Program-made: the position numbers and the translations under genes
The notes under the pieces: model-generated
Told to the model about the DNA's origin: nothing
The model's database searches: none
The model's input: only the letters and a program-made list of their open reading frames with translations
Origin: Symbiodinium natans
Taxonomy: Eukaryota; Sar; Dinophyceae; Suessiales; Symbiodiniaceae
Assembly: GCA_905221605.1 (NCBI GenBank)
Contig: CAJNDS010002109.1
Location: forward strand, 532,168-596,167
Length of the DNA: 64,000 nucleotides
Direction: 5' to 3'
Shown: positions 45,789-56,270 of the stretch, piece after piece
Layout of the letters: every line of letters starts with the position of its first letter
Numbering within the stretch: the first letter of the stretch is position 1

Positions 45789-47624
45789 AGCTACAACATG
45801 CTGTTGTCAACGCACCATCTTGCCCATCAGTCAGGTCCAGCGAAGATATTGCCTGTCGAGGTGATGACCCTCATCATGCGGTATCGCAACGCCTTCCACC
45901 AAGGTCCTGTCGCACCTGCGGATCTGACCAGTAGATGCCTGGAATACTCTGGCTTGCAAGCACGCATAATCAGTTTCTGCGTTGATACAACCTCCGATGA
46001 CGAGGACATGTTTTGGATCATTCCCGCTCGGCATGCCTTGGCGTGTTGTGCTAGATTCACATGCGCTGAGAGACTGCGACATCCGGTACCAGCGCAGGCG
46101 CACAGAGTGCGGTGTGTATCGCCGAGACTCCAGATTGATGCTCTGCATGACGACCCTGACTTCATTGACTATCTAGGCGGGGTGAGCCACAGGGCTGGAT
46201 TCCAGTCGGCTGCGTCCCTTTCGTCTCCTCGTACACGTGCAGCTCCGCTGTCTACGTCACTTCCAGTTGAAGTGTTGGGATGCATGCCCGGATACTTCTT
46301 CGACTACCACTACCTGCATGCTTTAGCGATGGCATCTCGGGCGATGCTTATGGCGACTCGGAACAAGGCACATTGGAGTGGTCTACATGTGAACGCCGAC
46401 CAGCCGAGTCTGGAGGTGGCGCGCAGGTTGAGGTCCGTCGTCGACCTTTCGTCGAAGGCTAAAATGATCAGTGTCAATTTGCGTCAGCTCGCCATGCTCC
46501 TTTCGCCAATACCAGCTACTCTCAGGCTGCGCTGGGACACGGTTCCATTGCAGCCGCAACCTCGCCCCCGCAATCTTCTTTTTGCTTGTCGCTCGAGAAG
46601 GCCTATGATGGGTTTTGCCGATTTTGATCTATTCTTGCCGGCCAATGTGCGAGGTATGTATGTTGGGGTCAGAGAATGGAACGGGCAAAGACGATCTTAT
46701 TGCAGAGTCGATAACATCTTCCATGAAAGCATTACCTGGTCTGTTGGAATTAATGACTTTCCGGCCAGACCGCACATGTCAGCCAGCGTGCATGCACCAG
46801 TTCCCAATGCTCTTAACAGGTTACACTTGAAGTGGGATCAGCGAGCCTTTTCGATCGGGCTGAATGGAGTGGGTGTCGCTCGCGCTCGACTCATAGACGG
46901 AGAACACGGTGATGCTGCGCCGCCACTTTCGTGCGTGTTCTTCATGGCTTTCGGACATGGAAGACATCAGCAGCCTTTTCTGCAGTTCAGCGCAGTACCT
47001 TCAGCAGTTCAGCCCAATAGCAGAATCAGATGCGGTTTCTGCAACCAGCAACACTCGCTACTGCCATCGCGCTGGAGCGTGTGTCCTGTGTGCAGCACAT
47101 GGGTCTGCTCGTCACATATCGGACAGGCGCAAGCGACCAACTGTCCAAACTGTGTGATGAGACTACAGGACTACTTGGGAGGATCATCTGGATTTCACCG
47201 GGATGATGGATCGACTTGTCGCCATGTCCCTCTGTGTCTAGAAGTTCAGGATTGTCTGGGAGGAGCTTCAGCTTTCGCAGGTGCTTTGGAGAAGAGTTAT
47301 CAGCGTTTCGTGCCAGGGTGTATCATATTTAAGTCCTGTGCTTCCCGCCCCACAGCGAGCAATTGCTGGGTTAGCCAAGGCGTATGGCCCAAGCCTTTGC
47401 CAGATATGGTTGGCAGTGTCATCGCGAGCAATTCTCCGAGTGAGCCGTTCTTCCAAATGACAGAGAACCCAGCAGCAGACGACACGGATGGCCTGGAGTC
47501 GTGTTCCGCACTGGCTAACATCAATCCACACGAAATAGACGCAAGACTTCGTTTCCAGACCGAAGGACACGCTTATTTCTTCGATGAAGAGAAGGTCGAC
47601 ACAAGTGCCAGGTCCTTATTTGAT
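45789..47624 (+). CDS. Polyprotein N-terminal part: F-box-like and zinc-ribbon modules
   Basis: Open from 45759; the exon probably starts at 45789 or 45791, or translation starts at ATG 45798. It contains two F-box-like starts (LPVEVMTLIMRY and, near residue 167 counting from 45759, LPVEVLGCMPGYFF). A beta-rich stretch with SPRY/lectin-like flavour follows (WSVGINDFP, FSIGLNGVGVARARL). Then comes a metal-binding cluster near residues 425-465 (CGFC, CPVCSTWVCSSH, CPNC) resembling a RING or zinc ribbon. Three xLGG motifs (46167, 47166 and 47247) lie between modules. The exon ends SARSLFD at donor GTGCGT, and the join to the next exon restores VTSLIHEY, the start of the nuclease domain. F-box and RING-type modules point to ubiquitin-pathway contacts; that is inference. 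Confidence 0.6.
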
Positions 47625-47677
47625 GTGCGTTATGCGCTGTCTGGGTTTTAAGCTTGGGTCTGTTCCGTTCCGTCTAG
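47625..47677 (+). other. 53-nt spliceosomal intron
   Basis: GTGCGT...CCGTCTAG, phase 0, with a TAA in frame. Removal joins FFDEEKVDTSARSLFD to VTSLIHEYAAVFDAW. The H-x-Y-x-x-x-E...SVTSLIH pattern is typical of the N-terminus of RecB-like nucleases in mobile elements, so the join is supported by homology as well as by frame. Confidence 0.75.
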
Positions 47678-50085
47678 GTTACTTCGCTGATTCACGAGTA
47701 TGCCGCAGTGTTCGATGCATGGCAGGCCGTGCAAACCATGAAGGCAGGCAAGAACTGGCCCCGGCCGGAATATGCTGTCTCAGACATTCCAGTAGATGTC
47801 ATCCTGCTGAAGCTGATCGATTCGCCTGGCAGCGTCCGTGAGAAATTGACCGAGGTTCTCCAGCATCAGCCTTTGGATATTGAGAGCCTTTGCACTGAGC
47901 TCATCCGACATCGTGAAGAGCTTTCTAACTGGGATGACATTGTGCAGGAAATCATGCTTCAGGATAATGAAATCTTTGATCTTTGGAAGAAGAAGTCATC
48001 TCAAGCATGCAATGCCGGGACATGGATGCATTCGATGCTCGAGCACATGATGAACGGCTCCGACATAATCCCTGGACCTATGACGAATGAGCTGAACATG
48101 GCTATAGACTTCCTGCGTGACCTACACGACGGGATGCCTGGACTGGTCGCCTATAGGTCAGAGTGGACCATTCACGCAAGCCAAGAGAATCTGGCAGGAT
48201 CTATCGATTTGGTTTTACTCGACAGGAGTGATGATAAGTTAGTGCTGATAGACTGGAAGCGCAGCGAGAAACTACCCCATAAATACAACAGCTATGGGAA
48301 GTTCATGATGGAACCGCTGCAAGACATTCCGGACTGCCAGGGCCACCATTATAGATTGCAGCTTAACATCTACAAGTGGATTCTTGAAAGCTACTACTCC
48401 AAGAAGGTGAAGGGTATGAAGGTTGTGTGCGCCTATCCAAATTCATGTAACGAGGCTTTCGTGGATGACGTGCCTGACTTGACAATTACCGTCGACCGGC
48501 TAATGAAACATCGCCGAGCTCACTTACAAGCCAAAGGGCCAGCGTGCGATTTTTCGCAAATACCTGACACAGCTGATCTGGCCGAAGAAGAAAGGATCCA
48601 TCTTCCTGGTCTGCCAAGCGTGCAAGCGTTGCCAGAGACAGCAACAGCCATTGCGCAGGACACCCTGTTGGCGCTACAAGAGGAAGCCGGAAGCACCGAC
48701 GAAGGCTTTCAAGTGTTCCTGCGTAAAAGGCGTGAGATGAAGGGCGCCAGCGGCAATGCACGGCTATTTCAAGACATGTTTACGACCAACGACAGTCTTC
48801 TTCAAAGAACCCTCGACCGAGAGCCAGCTGATGCCTTACAACCGCCTGAAACCATCCTGCAAAACACGAGACGTGGCATAGAACAGGTTACTGAGCTGCA
48901 TCCTACCTGGTCATCCGAGCTGCTGCGCCTGTCACTTGTTGCCGGCTACCTCTGCCAAGCCCGCATAGGTGACAGACCCATGCTGGCAGACTGCGCTGGA
49001 CTTCTTTGGATGATGGAGGGCGAGAGACATATTCGTGTTCACAACGGTTTCTGCTACGTGTACGACGAGGAAGGTACATTTCTTCCATTTGGCGGGGTCC
49101 CTCCCGAGACTGTTCTGAGAAGGGTGCATGCATTTTGCACCCGTCTTGAAGGCCTTCTCCTGCTCATGCCATCCCGCACCAAGAGACAGCCTTCGCATTT
49201 ACTGGATGCAATCGCGGCTAAAAGGCAAGAGTTTCCGTCTGATGATGCTTTCCTGGAGCACTGTACGGGTAATGTTACGCAGGGCAGATCCAATATCGAT
49301 CAGTATCAGCGATTGGATTCAGCTGCGCCTGAAGACACAGCAGAGGAGCATTCGCTGCAAGTGGCGCAGGAGGTTAGTGGGGATGGACGAGAGCCTTGGA
49401 CTGTCTCTGTGGCTGATAGAGTCTGGAAAATCTCGCGCGCTCTCCGATCCGAGCTGACGCAAACCAAGCTGATATCCCTCTTGGTGGAATGGTGCGAGAC
49501 GCCCGACCAAAGACAAAGCTGCCTGTGCTATCAAGACTTGTGTGTCAGATACGATGCCGACCGTGACACAGCAGTGAAGGCCGTCCCGAAAGCATCCTCG
49601 AACGACTGTTACATCAAGATTCCACATGCGTTGAAAGATCCTGTGCTAGAGGAGAACGTCCTGCGAGTACGCAAATTCTACTCGCAGACATTCTGGTGCA
49701 ACTTCGACGTTTTCAGGTGCTGCATGGCTGCAGCCGCGTTAGCGAAGAGGGGCTTCAACGTCGACAGATGCTTTATCGGCATATCCCCAGGCGGGGTCGG
49801 CCAAAGCCTCTACTCCTTGCATTTGGCTGCAATGTTTGGCAACAATCATTCTTTCTTTGACCCGAATGTCTGGCACAACGACGAGGAACTCCGCAAGCAA
49901 GTGGAAGGATTTGCACGCTGTTGTGTCATAACGGGGCAAGAGGCGCCGGAGTCCTCTCGTAAATTGCATCTGGATCTATACAAGACAACTATGAGTGCTG
50001 ACGGGATCATGGGAAGGAAACCTTATGGGTACACCACGCGAATGTTTTCGATCTGCGGATGGCTGCCCGGCTACAAGCATGGTTG
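47678..50085 (+). CDS. PD-(D/E)XK nuclease plus SF3-type helicase
   Basis: Counting residues from 47708: a RecB/Cas4-like nuclease fold occupies about 1-275, with GTWMHSMLEHMM (His108), LAGSIDLVLLD (Asp167), VLIDWKRS (Asp182, Lys184) and HHYRLQLNIYKWIL (Gln218, Tyr222). These are the conserved acidic/Lys and QxxxY positions. A linker and a helical D5-like region follow. The helicase NTPase core then has a Walker A-like FIGISPGGVGQSLY (691-702), an acidic motif CCVITGQEAPE, and a sensor region DGIMGRKPYGYTTRMFSICGW. The invariant Walker A lysine is Gln699, so ATP hydrolysis is doubtful unless this is sequencing error or divergence. The helicase continues across the next intron. A nuclease-helicase pairing next to a polymerase indicates a replication module. 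The frame is open for about 2.4 kb. Confidence 0.72.
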
Positions 50086-50160
50086 GTAACATGAATATTG
50101 CTTCTTCACGGGTGGGTGTGCGTGGGTTTAATGTATTGTTCTACTTTAGACTGTGCCAAG
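50086..50160 (+). other. 75-nt spliceosomal intron
   Basis: GTAACA...TGCCAAG, phase 2. The join gives HGWKRLELNRMMMFAGV. GWKR-x-E-x-N is the end motif expected for this SF3 helicase type, which fixes the acceptor at 50159-50160 rather than the earlier TTTAG. Confidence 0.7.
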
Positions 50161-53093
50161 GAAGAGATTGGAGCTGAATCGAATGATGATGTTTGCTGGT
50201 GTCAACATCGGAAACTTCAACTCCATTCTGCGTCGCGCGCTTGTGTGGAAAGCAAAAGCCAGGTTTATGCCTGCGCGGTATCTACACAATCACCCAGGCC
50301 ACGAGGAAGCTGGTATTTTTGAGGCCGACCCGTCCCTCAGCAAGTTCCTGTCGTCCACACAGGCATCGATTGCTGGACTTCGTCTCCAACATGCATTCGA
50401 GCTGCAGTTTAACAAAGAGCAGTGTTACCAGCTCATTGATGAATATGTGAACAGCGGGGATGACTACCTGACAGAGGATACTATGCGAACGGCCTGTTCT
50501 CTGCCAATTCGTCAAAAGACAAACGACACTGACGCAAGTGTGGGCAATCTCCTTGCAGGCTCGAATTCACAGGATGAACGCGACCGAGGACAAGCTGAGT
50601 GGGATAATTTGACGAACGCCATTACACAAAAAATGTTGGAGACTCAGATAGACGCTTTATCCTTTTATGAGTTCAAGACAATGACGTTTTAGTGCCAGAT
50701 CCCAAACCTTCCGAAGTCATCTCTCTGGGACGAACTGCAGAACAAGAACTTCATGATGAAGTGCGTGCTCAGGACAACCAAAAGCAACAAGGAGAGGCCT
50801 GGAGGTTTGTTACCGTTGATCACATTCAAGAAGCCACTGGACAGCGTCATCGATGTCTCTCGATCCAGCATGTTGGTTTTCCAGGAACTACATAATATTG
50901 TATCCCTGACGGAGTACATCAACAAGTTCCCTGCGCGAGCATCTAACGTCAGCGTAGTCATGAACTACCTTAAGCAAGCGCTAAGTGAAAAAAAGGCAAA
51001 AGGCCGACCCGGTATATCTGCCAAGACGGAGAAGAGTGGTTTAGAAAAGAAACTTCAGAAGATGAAGGAGTACGAAGCATCTCTGGAATATTACATGAAT
51101 TTGCCTCGGGCAACAAAGAGAAGACGTGTGACAGGCAAGACCGAGTCGGTTCCCGAACCAGTTCCGGCAGACCCTGGTCTCCATGCCCTGGATGTAACGT
51201 ACCACTACGCCGACAAAAGCAATGTTCGGAGTCGCAGGTATACCAAAAGGGCAGGCGCTCAGTCCGCGCCAAGAAGAGTCCAACACAGAACCTTGTCGGA
51301 GCACACTTGCGATCTGGACATCGCGAACTGCTGCCTGACGATTCTTCAGCAGCTCATCGTCAAGATGGAGCCGACCCCATGCCTACCAAAGGATTTGCGG
51401 TCTGTGCTGGATAAATGTGTCGAGGATCGAGATGGGTTCGCACGCGACTGTCTGGACATGTCGCCGGCAGAGGCAAAGGCCATGATCAACGTCGTTTTTA
51501 ATGGGGGTGCCCCGCCTGCTGGTGTGCAGAACGACTACGTCCGGAAGCTTCAGTCCTTAGGGATCTACTGTCGATGGCTCGCGTGTAACGCTTTGCCGGA
51601 CGATTTCGACAAGTTAACCGCGGATGCCAAAAAAAAGCGACCGATGGCGTCCACGCTCCATCTTTTCTGGACCTCCGTGGAAGACGCTATCATCGATGCC
51701 TGGCTAGAGGTCTTGGGTCCGTTCTCGCCCAAGCATATGTCCTTACATTTTGATGGTGTTAGGATCGACAAAGCTGTCGTTGAAAACAACGCCGATCTCA
51801 TTTATAGATGCGAGAAGACCATCGTTGACAAGACCGGGTTCAGTGTTCGTATTGTGCAGAAGACCACAAGTACAATCGCAGGTCTGTTTGCTGCAAGAGC
51901 TGAGACTGTCATTTCTTTAAGATCGGTACCACCGACATTGATTCAAGACGGCAATTGTATACCGTGCGCCATGTGGCATCTATTTTCAAAGAGTAGAGCG
52001 GAGATCGATGCAACCTTCAGCAGTGCGGACAGAAAGGAGAACGCCGACGCAGTCGAGCAAGGGTTTCGCTCCTACAGAGCATGCGCCACTATGGCAAAAA
52101 GAGACATCCACGCCTGTCTGGGTCTTCCAGAGTCGGAAGTCGACAAGTTCATCTTGCATTTTGAGAACGATGGCAAACCTCACTGCTTGGCTGTACAGTA
52201 TAGTGCCACCAGAGATCACGTGTCTGTGCTAGATGGTGCAACGCACTCTCGGCTCACGTCGAAGAATTTTACCTCGTCTGTTCTCGATGGGATAGACTCA
52301 TCAACAGCAGTGAGCTTCTGGGAACAAGAAGTGGGGAGAGCTGGCGCCGCTGTAATGCTGCTGGATCTTAAAGCTGGAGCGAAACACGCAGCCCCCGATA
52401 AGGGCAAGGCGGGCCATGCTTCAGCAGCTTTCTCGGAGAGGACTAGGCAAAAGCCAGGTCTAGTTCACTCAGATGTCAGCGAGAGCGCAGGGTCGGATGC
52501 AGAAGACGCCGGCGCCGTGTCGCCTTCTCAATGCGCCATGTTTGAAGACGAAGATGAGGGTCTGATGTTTTCGGAGAATATACTGGAAAAGATGGCCGAG
52601 GAAGTCCGCGTCTACGTGGAAAAGTTGCCGTCAGGTGGCAGGAACATGAGAATCGGGGGCAAACATAAATGCAGGTTGTGCCCCTTTCGAGTTTTCAACA
52701 AGAAGGATGGACTTTTGACTCATGTCCGCAAGTACCACACTGACATCAACCAATATGTATGCTCCGGCACTAAGCAGATGAAGGTGATTCTCGCCCTGCA
52801 CGATCATGCTGCAGGACTCCAGACACCAGTCCATCAATATCTTCAAGAGAGCGCACGGCTCATGGCAGACACGGTGGTCCTGCCTTCAACTACGTCTCGC
52901 AACTACATAGATAAGACGATCAGGTTACTTTTCAAGTCCAGTGGTCCAGAGTATGTCAGCGTCTCGGAGCTGGGCAAGACAATAGTGGCTCGCCGAGTTC
53001 GGAATATTTACTACGACAAGTCTTTTGCCGAGATGCTGTTCCAAGAGGTACTGATGCATCATGTTCAGGCTGGATGCACAGCTGTTGACTTGT
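50161..53093 (+). CDS. Helicase C-terminus, TV-Pol-like polymerase, OTU-like peptidase, C2H2 finger
   Basis: One frame runs 50161-53093 with a single TAG at 50690-50692. Before it: the helicase C-terminus (FMPARYL, FEADPSLSKFL). After it, counting from 50753: a coiled basic segment; a polymerase palm with HTCDLDIANCC (Asp187, Asp189, Asn192), AKAMINVVFNGG (Lys242) and SLHFDGVRI (His332, Asp334). These resemble motifs A, B and C of family A-like transposon/virus polymerases (TV-Pol; Iyer, Abhiman and Aravind 2008). Next is an OTU-like peptidase with QDGNCIPCAMWHL (Cys402) and KPHCLAVQY (His477). An acidic linker follows, then a C2H2 finger at 640-662 (C-x2-C-x13-H-x4-H). After the finger, QYVCSGTKQMKVILALHDH leads into the transposase N-terminus. 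Polymerase plus peptidase plus helicase in one chain is characteristic of large self-synthesising transposons. Confidence 0.72.
50690..50692 (+). other. In-frame TAG inside the polyprotein
   Basis: The codons on either side are in the same frame and read smoothly (FYEFKTMTF, then CQIPNLPKSSLWDELQNKNF). No GT-AG intron that removes the TAG restores the frame. Either a nonsense mutation, readthrough, or a real boundary between two proteins. Confidence 0.7.
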
Positions 53094-53162
53094 GTGAGTA
53101 TCACGCGTGAATAGAAATCATAAGATATGTCCATTCGTCCCGACATTTCTTGCAGGTTCGAG
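53094..53162 (+). other. 69-nt spliceosomal intron
   Basis: GTGAGT...TTGCAGGTTCGAG, phase 1. Alternatives (donor GTATCA at 53098, acceptor CCCAG) also keep frame. The strong GTGAGT favours this one. Confidence 0.6.
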
Positions 53163-54598
53163 CTACCTGGCCCAGACTGCATCTTCGAGCTCACGAAGCT
53201 GGCAATCAGCTCTCTTCTCTATATCCCACTCACACTCGGCATTGGTGGCCACTTCTTGAGGATGTCGCGTATTCAGCTGCAGTGCAAACGAAGATGAAGC
53301 AAATGATGGATACTCTTCTCGACAACAAGGAATGGCTCTACGTGAGTGTGGATGCAACGCTTAGAACATGCCTCAAACTCAAGGGTCAGGAGTCATATCG
53401 TGCACCGAAGGCGGCTCGAGATGCTGCTCCGTTTCCTGACACCACAGCGTGGAGACGGCTCCTTACAGTCCGAGGTCGTACCGGAGCTGTGCTGCTAATG
53501 GCGCCTCTGGCAACTGAGAAAGCAGAGCATGTCGTGGATGAGTTCCAGCTTAGCTTCTCAGAAGCTTCCTTGGCACAAATCGAATTTCTCGCCACAGATC
53601 AGCCATCTCCGAAGTTGTTCTCGCAGTTGCGTAGCATCTGCGCGAGTCTGAAGCGCGTGGCCCTCGACCCAATCCATCTCGCAATCGTGTATGAGTATGC
53701 ACATTGGAACAAGCGAACGGCTGGTTCTAGGATGCTGCGATCACTTCTGCGAAAGGTGCTAGCCATTGACGCAAGCAAGACCGCTAAGAACTGGGGCACC
53801 ATGTTCACCGGCAGCAATCCTTCACCGCTGAGCCAAGACGAGGAACGTGCGCGAGATCACATATGGCACCGGACTATGCCCAAAGCCGAGGCTGAGGCAT
53901 ACATGTCGAATCTGTGCACTGATGTTCCCTTTTACAGCCGCCTTGAATTCATAAGGGGTCTAGCAGCTTTGTGTAGCTTGAAGCCAGAGGAAGTTGGCAG
54001 AAAGGTAACCGCCGCCAACAAAGAGGTGTTTAAGATCCTCTGGTCAGCCGTTGCGCCGGACCGCCTCGAATGGTTGTGGAACAACCTTCGGCTACGACAT
54101 GGCATGACTCCGCAGGAAAGAGCATTTCTACCCAGTGGGACTTCCTCGAATGAGGCTCTTCACGCGGAGATCAATGCATGGTTGCGCACAGCCAACTCCC
54201 TGCACAGATCCACGCTTCTCTTGAAGCTGCGTCTAATGCACTACCGCAAGTTACTAGCGCATCACGTTGCCATGTGCTTTCCCTTTGCTAGAGTCACGGC
54301 TGAAGGTGTCATTTTGTCGCGTGCATTAGCCAAGCCTTTATGGTCTGAGGCCAGCTGGCTAGCTTGGTGTAACGAGCAAAAGGATAATGGAAAAGGCCCG
54401 CAGAACAAGGCTGAACTTCCACTTGTCCGTGCTCGTGAGGAGGAGGCTTCTGTAGTGCGGGTCTGGGCTCAAAAGAAGCCGGCTTCTAAGCGAGGGTATG
54501 TCAAGCGCACACCCTTCAATGCGAAGCGGCAACACCAAGTTCAGGTCGGGGGCATCAAAAGAAAGTGCCGTCGGCCGGTAAGTGCCGGATCTAACTGA
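53163..54598 (+). CDS. DDE-type transposase
   Basis: A 478-codon exon ending TGA. Counting from 53150: WPRLHLRAHEAGNQLSSLYP at the start, then LYVSVDATLRTCL (Asp68), EFLATDQPSPKLF (Asp150), RVALDPIHLAIVYEYAHW (Asp173) and GTSSNEALHAEINAWLR (Glu335, Glu340). The spacing of acidic residues within predicted beta-strand contexts, with a helix-borne Glu at the end, fits an RNase H-fold DDE transposase. Asp68, Asp150 or Asp173, and Glu335 are the likely triad. The C2H2 finger encoded just upstream would be its DNA-binding arm. The C-terminal 60 residues are basic. The zinc finger and transposase halves are split by the 69-nt intron. It would cut and join the element ends, which were not identified. 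Confidence 0.72.
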
Positions 54599-55320
54599 GC
54601 TCGTGACAGATGCGCGTGTGGAAAATTGAGTTGCTCTGGTGACAGTTATGCCTGATGAGTCCATAGATGACGTGGTCTCGTGTTTATTTTCGGAGTAGCG
54701 TGAAGGTCGGCTGATTGGATTGGGCATCGTTTGTCGGCTGTTCTGCTGATCTGATGCGTGACATGCTTTGGCATGGGTTCGGTTCGGGATTATGTGAACT
54801 ATCAAGAGATCATGTGAGAGTGAAACTTGATCCAATGGCATGGCTGCGGCCCTCCCATGCTCGTCATCAGGTCTGCGAAGGGTTCGGTGTATCTGTGTTT
54901 TCGTTGCAACTGACGCCTCGCTTGTCTTTCTTCGTATGACGTTGATTGGATCTTATGTTCTGGAGAGCCATAGTTTTTAGGCGAGTTGTTGTTGTCGACG
55001 GGTGCGAGGTCCGGAAGAGGTCCTGCTGTCCCTGCTTCTTCTTTTTCTTCGTTCGTCGAATTGACTTACCATGTGCTGGAGGCCATCTTTGTGGGACCGT
55101 GAGACGCGGGGCTTCTGACAGTGTGTGTTCTTCTCCATGGCAGAGGTTGAGGCCATGTCGTCGAAAGGGGGGCAGTTAGCTATTCCTTGCTATAGCTCGT
55201 CTCGCTGGATCCGGCTTCGCGAGAGGCTTTGGCACACATTCATTTTTCATGGAATGGGTATGGTGGAGCACATGATTGTGTTGGGAATGGATCTTTGGTC
55301 GTTCCTTGAGGCTGAGACCT
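54599..55320. other. 3' flank of the transposon coding region
   Basis: About 720 bp without repeats or convincing frames. It probably contains the 3' UTR. Confidence 0.4.
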
Positions 55321-55321
55321 T

Positions 55322-56270
55322 CATATAGGTGGTTTACCGAGGCTAGGATCTTCGTATAGGTGGAATTGGTCACTTCCTGAGGCTGGGACCTTCATATAGG
55401 TGGAATTGGTCATTTCCTGAGGCTGGGACTTTCGTATAGATGGAACTGAATTTTGGCTGGAAAAAGAGTCACCGGCCGAAGAGGCCAGGATGTCGAAGGT
55501 GTCGAAAGCGATACCGTTCCTTATCCCATAAATATTCTAATTCCCTCATTGACTCCTCATATAGGTGGTTTCCCGAGGCTAGGATCTTCGTATAGGTGGA
55601 ATTGGTCACTTCCTGAGGCTGGGACCTTCATATAGGTGGAATTGGTCATTTCCTGAGGCTGGGACTTTCGTATAGATGGAACTGAATTTTGGCTGGAAAC
55701 AGAGTCACCGGCCGAAGACGCCAGGATGTCGAAGGTGTCGAAAGCGATACCGTTCCTTATCCCATAAATATTCTAATTCCCTCATTGACTCCTCATATAG
55801 GTGGTTTCCCGAGGCTAGGATCTTCGTATAGGTGGAATTGGTCACTTCCTGAGGCTGGGACCTTCATATAGGTGGAATTGGTCATTTCCTGAGGCTGGGA
55901 CTTTCGTATAGATGGAACTGAATTTTGGCTGGAAACAGAGTCACCGGCCGAAGAGCCAGGATGTCGAAGGTGTCGAAAGCGATACCGTTCCTTATCCCAT
56001 AAATATTCTAATTCCCTCATTGACTCCTCATATAGGTGGTTTCCTGAGGCTAGGATCTTCGTATAGGTGGAATTGGTCACTTCCTGAGGCTGGGACCTTC
56101 ATATAGGTGGAATTGGTCATTTCCTGAGGCTGGGACTTTCGTATAGATGGAACTGAATTTTGGCTGGAAACAGAGTCACCGGCCGAAGAAGCCAGGATGT
56201 CGAAGGTGTCGAAAGCGATACCGTTCCTTATCCCATAAATATTCTAATTCCCTCATTGACTCCTGACAAG
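55322..56270 (+). repeat. 236-bp tandem repeat, four units
   Basis: Each unit contains two or three internal copies of TCCTGAGGCTGGGACCTTCA-type sequence and ends with ATTCTAATTCCCTCATTGAC. One unit lacks a base (GAAGAGCC versus GAAGACGCC). Identity between units is above 97 percent, so the array is young. Open frames here are repeat-derived. Confidence 0.95.

Noticed and set aside
45759-54598. Polinton/Maverick or giant-virus fragment
   Set aside because: No protein-primed family B polymerase, retroviral-type integrase, packaging ATPase or capsid motif; polymerase motifs are family A-like and the transposase is fused in the same chain.
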